A DNA stretch of 64,000 nucleotides from Rhabdophis nuchalis. Lineage: Eukaryota; Chordata; Lepidosauria; Squamata; Natricidae. The stretch lies in assembly GCA_039707465.1 (NCBI GenBank), contig CM077643.1:67024605-67088604 (forward strand). The letters run 5' to 3'. A model generated the notes under the pieces. It had not been told where the DNA came from. It searched no databases and worked only from the letters and a program-made list of their open reading frames with translations. Position numbers and translations under genes: made by a program. Position 1 is the first letter of the stretch; every line of letters starts with the position of its first letter. Below, one piece after another: positions 55,409-64,000 of this stretch.

Positions 55409-55572
55409 CATACAGCCTCCTGGGACCAAAAATGGGCCACATGGGAGTGTGCTACCTCCCCATGCCTAATTTTAGGCCTAGTAGGAATCCATACAGCCTT
55501 CTGAGACCAAAAATGGACCACCTGGGAGTGTGCTACCCCCCATGCCTAGTTTTGGGCCTAGTCGGCGTCCAT
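55409..55572. repeat. Tandem duplication of about 80 bp
   Basis: CATACAGCCTCCTGGGACCA to TAGTAGGAATC is followed by CATACAGCCTTCTGAGACCA to TAGTCGGCGTC; a third start (CATGCAG) follows. About 90 percent alike by eye. Confidence 0.85.
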
Positions 55573-56020
55573 GCAGTGTGGGAACGTTACAGGCTTATTC
55601 AGTTGCTGAGGAAACGACTGTTGGAAATGTGAGGGGCGTGTGCGTGATGCATCATAAGAAGCAGCAGGATGGGAGGAGCTACAGGGAGGTGAAAACCTGA
55701 GAAGTGTGTACCTTTTACATTTGTGCTGCTTGCACATGACACACGTGTGCCAGCCACACAAAATGTATGTATGATTGCATCGGAAGTCCTTGGGAACATT
55801 GTGTAAAATTTGGTGCCGATTGGTCTAGTACTTTCTGAGATTAGTGGCTTTGCACAAACTATTTTACATTTTTATTTATATAGATTTGGTTCTCCATGTA
55901 ATATGAATAACTCTGGGCAGCATTTTCTTTTCATCATTCTTTCCTTGAAAGAACCCAAACAATCGGAGAACACATAATGAATATCACTGAAAATGACAAA
56001 ACAAAATCCAGTGAAAGTTA

Positions 56021-56716
<696 letters not shown>

Positions 56717-56784
56717 CATGCTTGCAATTCAAAAGAAATGAATGAAGAATAACAATATTAAATGTTCAAACTGCCTACCTATGA

Positions 56785-56892
56785 TGATTGTCAAACATCC
56801 AGGTCATCGGTGTACTGAAGGTGCTCTTTCAAAAGGCAACTGGACTTTGTTTTTCCATGAGGACATTTTGCTTCTCACCCAAGAAACTTATT
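56785..56892. repeat. Unclassified dispersed repeat fragment (AAGAGGCAACTGGAC family), copy 2
   Basis: AAACATCCAGGTCAT, GGTGCTCTTTCAAAAGGCAA, CTGGACTTTG and CTTCTCACCCAAGAAACTTA follow the order of 5715-5840. Confidence 0.45.
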
Positions 56893-56972
56893 CAGTTTAT
56901 CTTTCACTCAGTTCAAGTACTATATTTCTAGGTAACAATTTAACATGCAAGTTGAAGGAAATGCACATAGAT

Positions 56973-57239
56973 TAGGGGTGGGTTCCTGCAGTCGCTACAG
57001 TTTATTTGTGGGCACTTCACACGCATACTCAGTGCAATAAAAATTGCTCTGTGCATGCATAAAAGCCATAGGCAGTGCCAGAGAACTGGATTGACAGCAC
57101 CATAGGCAGTGCTAGAGAACAGGTTTGGTGGCGTGGCAGGCCTGAATCATTGCTGGTTCCAGTGACCCAGTCCACCAAACCACTACTGGTTTGGCCAAAC
57201 TGGGCTAAACTGGGCTGAGCCAGTAGGAACCCACTACTG
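56973..57239. mobile_element. hAT-type MITE, CAGTGGTGGGTTCC family, copy 3
   Basis: It starts TAGGGGTGGGTTCCTGCAG and ends AGGAACCCACTACTG. The 8-mers ACATAGAT (56965-56972) and ACATAGAC (57240-57247) agree at 7 of 8 positions. A segment with CATAGGCAGTGC is duplicated inside. Confidence 0.82.
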
Positions 57240-57247
57240 ACATAGAC

Positions 57248-58942
57248 CTTAGTTATGGTGGGAAATGTCACTAAAACACATGATGTTCTGCATTTGGGAG
57301 TCTTCCAGGATACGTGAATGCTGGTCTGTGAGTTGGAACCAGTCATGCTGCATGGAGATTGTCTCTTTAGTTACACCTTGAGAAGGAAAGTCTTGCTATT
57401 CATTCCTGGCATGGTAATATACACAGAAAATTATTGCCTGCACATGGCTTCTGTCTCTGTTTCTTTCTTGTATCAGAGCTTCTCAAGTCCTGTAAATTTC
57501 TGCACTTAGACAACTTTTCTACAATGTTTAAATATTCCATTGAATATAGAATACTCCATTTCCAACTCTGGTTGTTGTGTCTTGCTAATCTCATACATTT
57601 GTAGTTTTCCACAGCTTATTTGAAAGCAACATAATGAAACCTGATCATCTTGCATGCTTCAGTATGAAAACTATTGTCAATTACAAATCCTTTGAGAAAT
57701 CTGCCTTGCACTTTGGAAACCACTGAGCTAGATCAAAACAATTAGATTTAAAAAAAAAACCCACTTCATCTAACACCCCCCCCCAAACAAGCTGTTTAAT
57801 CTCTAACTTTTCTTTCTGTGAAAAGCAAGCACTTTTTCTGAGCAATCTTAGAGCACTCTACTGTCAATTAGGGCTTATAACCATCAAAAAACATGAGTAA
57901 TGATAAAAAAAATTCCAGCCTGACACAAATTGTGGTTGACAATAGGAAGGAGTGGGGGGGGGGGAGGAAACAGCATAAAGAAGGGGAGAAGGAAATGGAA
58001 AAACTTATGAATGGAAGGTTTCCAATCATCCAGAGAAATCTACAGAGGCAGATAGGTGGGTCTTTAGCAATGAGAATTTATTTTTTTCTAGGGTTCTAAG
58101 TCATCCTGAATGGATCAGAAAGAAAGATAAATCTTCCTTCTTTTAGTCTGGTATTCAGTAAGAAAAAAGATAGAAATATATGGCTGCATGTTAGATAGAT
58201 ATCAAGGGTCTAGTATGAACTTAAGGCTGCACTCATTAGCTTTTTCTTTTTATTTACAATCTAACGCAAAAAGTAGTAAAATCACCATTTCATCATTTTC
58301 TTTGTTGCTTCATGGCTAAAATAACATTTTAAAAATGGAAAGAAAGATCCATGCAATTGAGTTAAAGCTATTTAAAATCCCATTTGGGTGGTCTGTATTC
58401 TCCATTATACCAACCACTAAATTAATTGCACTTATTATTGCAGGCCTCCTGACAGCTAATGTTGTTGTTTTAATAGGCTTGATCAAGCCTATATTTCAAC
58501 AGTAAGATTAGCTGGTGTTTTCATTAAAGCTTCCTGCAAGTAGAGCTAAAAGTAAATTTCAATTTCAAACTTTACCATTTAGGAGGAAAAATATCTTGAA
58601 TTGTATTCCCCTGACATCCCAATTTGTGGTTGACAAGAATTTAACTATGATTTACATTTGACAGAAGCAAACAGCAGCTGTACCAAAAATTGTAAAAATG
58701 TTTTAGTTAATTCATACAATTAATCAGGAGGCACATAGCAGGAATAGGCAAAAATATTCATTTCACTGGAGATAGAACGATTTAAATTTTCTTCTTTCAA
58801 CCTTTCAACAAAATAGGCTTCTTAATTATTAAACTGAGCCAGAGGAGTGTTGCTTAGATACATAGGAAACTGTGTAATATGTACACCAAAAAGGAGCAGC
58901 CAGAATGAGATATAGGGACTGAACTATAGGGAGTGTATATGT
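57248..58942. other. Unrecognised DNA; possible conserved non-coding block
   Basis: No repeat recognised. 58380-58620 is non-repetitive with TTAATTGCA, TAATGTTG and TGATCAAG words, the texture of conserved non-coding DNA; unproven. Confidence 0.35.
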
Positions 58943-59047
58943 CAGTGTTTCTCAACTTCAGCAACTTAAAGATTTAAGCATGCTGATTGGGGAATTCTGG
59001 GAATTGAAGGCAACATATCTTAAAGTTGCTAAGGTTGAGAAAGAGTT
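58943..59047. mobile_element. Fold-back MITE, hAT-type ends (CAGTGTTTYTCAACC family), copy 4
   Basis: It starts CAGTGTTTCTCAACTTCAGC and ends GCTAAGGTTGAGAAAGAGTT. The perfect 8-bp target duplication GTATATGT lies at 58935-58942 and 59048-59055. Confidence 0.85.
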
Positions 59048-59055
59048 GTATATGT

Positions 59056-59834
59056 GAAGCAAGGACTCTGATGGCTCATCTATATTTCCTACTTGGCCCA
59101 TTACCAGAGCAAGCTTCTCATTCATCTTCCTCTGTGAAGTAAAGGATGACACTGTCCTAGCCCATGACAAATGCAGACCATGCTCATGTTTTCCAGCTTC
59201 CATTTAAAACTGTATTTTCCAACTTGAACCAATAGATATTTGTCTGTGCTTTATTCCATTCTAGTTGCAGCTTCAGTTCTGAGTGGCTTCAGTGCCTGGC
59301 ATATCCCTCCCCACAGTGATACATTGCTGTCTAAGCACCCATATTATTCCACGCAATTTCTTTGGGGGGATGTATTGTTGAGAATAAAAAGCTTGTTCTT
59401 CCATCCTCAATGACATTACTTCTTTGATACTGCCTTTGCCATGCAATTGGGCATTAAAATAGCCTCAGCTGTGGCAAAGGAGAGTGATTTAGAACTTAAT
59501 TGGTAAGTGAACTGCATATATCAGATTGAGATCAATCTTTGAGTAGAAGTCCTTGGTGTCTATTCTGAAGAGTCCTGAAAATAAAGATAATCATATGCAT
59601 CAGTACATTTATAGTTTCGTGGTCTCATTTCCTGCGGTTGGGTGGTCTTGCTCAGGGTATGTACTGCTGACATGCTTGTCTAGAAGCCAAGAAACCGGCA
59701 ACATTTATAACATTTGTAACCAAAAAGCATAAGGTAGTATGTAGCATTTCTGAGAACCTCACAAAATATAAAATCTTTTTTACAAAAAAGCCACCGATTA
59801 TGAATCTTATAAAGGAGAATATTTGTAGCTGAGA
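59056..59834. other. Nothing recognised
   Basis: Unique-looking DNA. Confidence 0.4.
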
Positions 59835-59970
59835 GTTGAAATGAGGTGTCCTTGAACTTGGTTGTTTTCTTGCAGACATTTCATTATCCAAACATCATCA
59901 GTGCTAGTCTATTGGGTAATGAAACCTCTGCAAGAATATAGCCAGGTTCAGAGAGCACCAAGGACCCTTA
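59835..59970 (-). repeat. Unclassified dispersed repeat (TGGGTAATGAAAYGTCTGCAA family), copy 2
   Basis: TTCTTGCAGACATTTCATTA is the reverse complement of the block at 47150-47175. An inverted echo follows (GGGTAATGAAACCTCTGCAA at about 59914-59933), so the fragment itself folds back around ATCATCAGTGCTAG. Confidence 0.5.
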
Positions 59971-60686
59971 AATTATGAATCTGAAACTTGGAAGTAATAT
60001 GCCTTTCAGAAAAGTAACACTGTGACAAAATTTTATATTAGCCCAGTTTTATTTTAAAATGTTTCCCTCCCCCCCCCAAATAATATAAGGATGCCTAGAA
60101 CAAATGGTCTGGTTTTTGTATTTCTAACAGTTCCCATATTTCATTAATAAAGTGCAATATTTTGGCTAACCTTCACACATGCATAACCAAAACTTGTAGC
60201 TCTCCAAATGTTAAATAGTAGATTAATTTGTTCAAGGAAGAGAAGAATAAAGTCACATAAACACAGAAGATCTGTGTATTTTGATTCCTAAAACCAAAGC
60301 TTAGGTATAGATATGTGCTTTAGGGTTTACATTCTAGCTCTCTCCTTCCTTCCTTTCTGAATCAATGGATAAGTGGTTTTCTCTTGCTGGTTTTGAAAGG
60401 TGCATGTTTTTTGTTGACACGACAGGTATTTCTGCCCTAGAAGTTACTACTCCTGCCCTGTCTGCTTCTCTGTCACCAAACAGTTTCATGATTCCCAATG
60501 ACAATTAGTCAGATATTTTGATTGTTTTAGTGAGACATAAGGGCTTTGATTAAATCCAGGACAAAGGATGCTCATATAGTATTTTCAATCTGTGATTGTA
60601 AACAGACCTGGGGATAGAGAACACACACACACACACACACAAACAAACAACAGCAACAAGAAGAACAACACTAGAAGCATCCATAA
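59971..60686. other. Unrecognised DNA with a (CA)n run
   Basis: CA units at 60620-60641; otherwise no recognised feature. Confidence 0.4.
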
Positions 60687-60883
60687 CAGTGGTGGGTTTC
60701 TGCAGGCTCGCACCTACTCGCGAGAGCCGGTTGGTGAAATTTAGAGAACCGGTGAGAGGGGGTTCCACCGGCGTACCTGGAAGTAAATCTGGCCCACCGC
60801 TGCCAGTGACCCAACGGAAAGGAAGAAAGAAAGAAAAGAAAGAAAGAAGGAAGGAAGGAAGGAAAGAAAGAAAGAAGGAAGGA

Positions 60884-60947
<64 letters not shown>

Positions 60948-61121
60948 ATTTATCATCACAATTGAGTCCAAAATTTTGGTTGCTAAGCAAGAGCGTTGTT
61001 AAATGAGTTTCACCACATTTTAAAAGGTGGCCACTCTCACCCTGTCACATGACTACCAAGCCATGCACAAAATAGGCCACACCTACAGAGTAGGTTCTAA
61101 AAAAATTGAAACCCACCACTG
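60687..61121. mobile_element. hAT-type MITE, CAGTGGTGGGTTTC copy with an internal microsatellite
   Basis: It starts CAGTGGTGGGTTTC and ends GAAACCCACCACTG, a perfect 14-bp terminal inverted repeat. The perfect 8-bp target duplication ATCCATAA flanks it at 60679-60686 and 61122-61129. The interior is interrupted by an AAAG/AAGG microsatellite. This is the clearest member of the family in the window. Confidence 0.92.
60820..60948. repeat. (GAAA/GAAG)n microsatellite inside a MITE
   Basis: About 30 tetranucleotide units, mixed at the left end and pure AAAG in the last 60 bp. Confidence 0.95.
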
Positions 61122-61129
61122 ATCCATAA

Positions 61130-62177
61130 GGTCAAAAATATGGTGTAATTGAAGTCTGCACCTTTTCCCCATACCCTGTACTTGTAATGCATGCAGAAAA
61201 GGATAATGGAGTATCATCATCTTTATGATGCTTCTAAGACTCACTTTGAATGGATGCCCCTAGGTCCCACTTTGAAATGTGGTAGCTTTGCTAAAAAAAC
61301 GAAGAGATACTTCCTGATTCTCCTTTCCTCCATGCTCAGTTGCTTGGGCTGAGAAGTGTACATTTGCATGAAGGTGTATGAAATTGTCAAGCAACCCTCT
61401 GTCTTGGCTGGTGCAAATCTCAGGGAATAGGGGCAGAAGGAACAGATGCCTAGCATTATTATTATTATTATTATGTCCACTTCTGAGCCATAAATTTGCT
61501 TTAAGTAAAGTGGAAGGTTCCTATTAATGTCCACTAAAACTACAGGAACTTTGTCAACTTTTCTTGGTGAGCCTATGGATTACCCACAGAGATTTCTCAC
61601 CATTCCAGGGATATCTTTTGGCATTTCCTGGAAGATACTGTGCAATTTGCTGTGGAGTTACAATGTAGAAATGTGATAAAATGCAGTCAATCAGTCAGTC
61701 AGTCAGTCAATAGATAAGTAAGTATATCCTGGGATCTTTGCAAAACCCATGCTCCATTACAGTTATAGTGCAATTGTTTTCAGTGGATTTGTTTGCTCTT
61801 TATTTGTCCTCTCTAAAATAATTTCTCCACCATGATGTTTTACTAAAAAAACAAAGAACATAATGATCTGTGAAGGAAAATGCAAAGTTGCTCCATTTCT
61901 GCTCCTTCATTTCACCTATTAAATGAGCAGTGACAACCAAAGAACATGGAGTTCATACCTTTTATTGCATCCCACAAAACAGTATGTTGGAAGCCATTTG
62001 CCTTTTTCACGTTAATAAGCATCTAAGCTATAGATAGTAGCTTTCTCCTATTTTAGATATGCTAATGAACTAATAAGGCAGATAAAAATAGTCATTCTGG
62101 CTTCACCTATACGATCCAGAGGGACAGAAAATCACACACCGGCTTTTTAGCTGGTGGATAGTCAGAATTAATTTTAC
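61130..62177. other. Unrecognised DNA with two short microsatellites
   Basis: ATT units at 61454-61474 and AGTC units at 61684-61710. No coding signal. Confidence 0.45.
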
Positions 62178-62280
62178 CTCATTAATGAGGTGTTAACTTG
62201 CATCTCATTTATGAGGTGTTGATTTCAACCCCATTAACGAGGTGTTAATTTGTATCTCATTAATGAAGTGCAAATTGCAA
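62178..62280. repeat. 26-bp minisatellite, four units
   Basis: Units start at 62178, 62204, 62230 and 62256. Each has the plan CTCATTAATGAGGTGTTAA then TTTGTAT, with a few changes; the last is 25 bp. Each unit holds a palindromic CATTAATG-like core. Confidence 0.88.
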
Positions 62281-62742
62281 GGGATTTGGCATCAATTATC
62301 ACCCACGAACAGACTTCTGTAAATGGGTGTATATTTTCTGTTCAAATGTAAACAATAAGTATGAATTCCCTTCTGAACCCATCTCAACTTTATCTGCCAG
62401 GATTAGCAATCCTGACTCTTTCACAGTTATATGAGTGTTGCTTCTTAAGACATGATACTCTCCTTTACAAGAGCCTATGCTTTAGCATAGATTTAGCATC
62501 ATCCCAAGGCACGATTAGAGGAAAATGGTTACAATTGAAAAAATGAATATTTTGGAGGATTAGGTAGCTGCGAAGTGAGTTCATTCCTAGATCAGTAAAT
62601 ATCTCCTGAGAACTTCACTGTAGTTCATTTCATTCTTTTTTAAATTCAATTTTCCCTTACATTCTTGGCACCTATTTATTTAGCTTGTTTCATAATCAAG
62701 TTTCAGAACACATGCTTTGGTAAGGAGCATAAAAGATTATTT
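62281..62742. other. Nothing recognised
   Basis: AT-rich DNA. Confidence 0.4.
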
Positions 62743-62806
62743 CCATCCATCCATCTGTCCGTCCGTCCGTCCGTCCCTCCGTCCGTCCGCCTGTGTGTGT
62801 GTGTGT
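62743..62806. repeat. (CCAT/CCGT)n and (GT)n microsatellite
   Basis: CCAT units change to CCGT units (CpG-bearing), followed by GT units. Confidence 0.92.
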
Positions 62807-62821
62807 AAATCCTCTAGTACT

Positions 62822-63275
62822 TTATTTATTTATTTTTATTTTATTTTATTAAATTTATACCCCGCCCTTCTCCAAACGGACCCAGGGCGGCGCACAGGGA
62901 TGTTAAAACACATATAAAACATATAAAATTTTAAAAAACTTATTCTAATAGACCCTGCGCTAAAAACCGAATTTAAAAAACCCAAATTTAAAACTATCTA
63001 AGAGTCAGTAATGGGGGTTATGCTAGGCCGGCTAGATGGAATAGGTGTGTCTTCAGACACTTGCAGAAGAGGCGGAGGTCAGAGATGGTGCGGAGTTCAG
63101 GGGGTAGGTCGTTCCAAAGGGAAGGGCCCGCCACAGAGAAGGCTCTTCCCCTGGGTGTCGCCAGTCGGCATTGTCCAGCCGACGGCACCCTGAGGAGGCC
63201 CTCTCTGTGGGAGCGTATCGGTCTGAGGGATGTATGGGGCAGGGGGCGGTCTCGCATATAACTAGGCCCCAAATG
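62822..63275 (-). mobile_element. L2-like LINE copy 8, A-rich-tail type, 3' end
   Basis: On the plus strand it reads TATTTTATTAAATTTATACC, CCGCCCTTCTCCAAACGGAC and CCAGGGCGGCGCACAGGGAT, the reverse of the 3' end at 46660-46700. The last 80 or so codons are open on the minus strand (SLRPIRSHREGLLRVPS to HLAGLA). 5'-truncated near 63275. Confidence 0.87.
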
Positions 63276-63489
63276 TTGTGCAGTCCTTATGTTAAAATTA
63301 TAATTTTGTTTTCTGCCATTTAGAATTTTCTTAAAAATCATTGTACATTAAAAAAAAAACCAGCGAGGCTTCTGATTTTCAGATGCAATATCAATCCTAT
63401 TGTTTCTCAGGTTTTCTGTAATTGCCCAAATGTTCATACTGTGTTTAATAAGTCATTGGATGGCTGATTACTATTCTTCTTCTTCTTGT
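63276..63489. other. Nothing recognised
   Basis: AT-rich DNA. Confidence 0.4.
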
Positions 63490-63830
63490 TCCACATCCAT
63501 CATTGAATGTAGGCAATCATGTTGGCGATTCTATTTTTATCAACAGCAGCATGAAAAAGTGCTGTTGAGTTCTCCAAACCAGATTTTGAAGCCATGATGT
63601 TCTTCTTCTGCCTGGCCCTCGTTTTCCTTCAATCTTCCCCTGAAGGATTAAGTGAAGTATGCTGTATTTTTCCGGGTGTTACATTACATGTCCAAAATAT
63701 TCTAACTTTCACTTTTTAATGGTTTTGATGATTTCCCTTGGCTTTCCCAGGTGGCTTATCACCTCCTCATTTCTGATTACTACTGCAAGGTGATAATTTC
63801 AGGATATCAAGTGATCCATTTGAGCAATAT
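63490..63830. mobile_element. Possible RTE-like LINE fragment
   Basis: The wording of the stretch (CTGTATTTTTCCGGGTGTTA, CATGTCCAAAATATTCTAAC, TTGGCTTTCCCAGGTGGCTT) resembles reversed coding sequence of RTE-group LINEs such as Bov-B. It is strongly diverged and the call is tentative. Confidence 0.3.
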
Positions 63831-63840
63831 GCTTTAGGCT

Positions 63841-64000
63841 GTAGTTCTAGTTTACCTACGGGATCGCATTCTGCCCCATACATCCCTTCGACTGATTCGC
63901 TCCCACAGAGAGGGACTTCTCTGGGTGCCGTCTACTAGACTATGCCAGCGGGTGACGCCCAGGGGAAGGGCCTTCTCTGTGGCGGGCCCGACCCTCTGGA
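63841..64000 (+). mobile_element. L2-like LINE copy 9, runs off the window
   Basis: TACGGGATCGCATTCTGCCC to CTTCTCTGTGGCGGGCCCG is the C-terminal coding region of the L2 family in plus orientation (RSHREGLLWVPSTRLCQRVT). The window ends before its 3' UTR. Confidence 0.85.

Larger units (their letters stand above)
54597..55890. repeat. Possible interspersed repeat swollen by a tetranucleotide field
   Basis: The left border AACCAGCTGTACCCAGCCAC and the right border AAATTTGGTGCCGATTGGTC then ATTTATATAGAT look like the ends of one dispersed element, but I cannot name it. The middle is the TACC field plus a tandem pair of about 80 bp. Confidence 0.35.

Noticed and set aside
54617..55504. Pro-Thr-Tyr-rich frames (YLPTYLPT pattern)
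   Set aside because: They are the TACC microsatellite read in three frames.
60820..60948. Lys/Glu-rich or Phe/Leu/Ser-rich small proteins
   Set aside because: Translations of the GAAA microsatellite.

Overview
The window is non-coding, repeat-rich, AT-rich vertebrate DNA. The repeat families point to a squamate reptile, most probably a snake: a SINE of the Sauria type with an ACCTTT-like tail, a Bov-B (RTE) fragment, abundant and partly young L2-like LINEs, CR1 pieces, many short hAT-type MITEs, and long tri- and tetranucleotide microsatellites. The species call is inference; the repeats are read directly. I see no convincing host gene exon, no functional tRNA or rRNA gene and no CRISPR array. 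Every long reading frame belongs to a transposable element.

The centrepiece is a 5,696-bp LTR retrotransposon at 23240-28935 (+). It has two 369-bp LTRs that differ at 3 positions by eye, a perfect 5-bp target duplication (CTGAC), and one uninterrupted 1,603-codon gag-pol frame. The frame runs CCHC knuckle, aspartic protease, reverse transcriptase, RNase H, integrase and chromodomain, which makes it a Ty3/gypsy chromovirus of the Tf1/sushi type. It has no tRNA-type primer site. Instead, 11 bases just behind the 5' LTR are the exact complement of an 11-base stretch inside the LTR, placed where transcription should start. That is the signature of self-priming. The element looks complete and recent.

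It sits antisense inside the 3' part of an L2-like LINE (22862-23239 plus 28936-31303, minus strand) that keeps a partial AP endonuclease and a reverse transcriptase but has a nonsense codon and a frameshift. Further L2 copies lie at 6600-7961, 40031-40393, 44213-44402, 46001-46715, 50786-50917 with 51682-51718, 56276-56716, 62822-63275 and 63841-64000. They fall into two 3'-end types: one ends in ATT repeats and adjoins AAT microsatellites, up to about 255 bp at 56022; the other ends in an A-rich AAAT-like tail. A CR1 copy is nested in one L2 tail at 50918.

Other regions: 3.7-11.6 kb holds SINEs, an old L2 remnant and MITEs. 18.4-19.2 kb is a hAT element with a perfect 8-bp target duplication and a SINE inside it. 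22.26-22.50 kb is an inverted-repeat element. 31.6-39.2 kb is dense in MITEs with a Bov-B piece. 41.2-45.2 kb is a mosaic of a tRNA-derived inverted repeat, CR1 and L2. 48.5-49.6 kb and 56.9-61.1 kb hold more MITEs. 54.2-56.3 kb is a microsatellite field. The stretches between are unique-looking AT-rich DNA in which I recognise nothing; a few have the texture of conserved non-coding DNA, which needs alignment to test.
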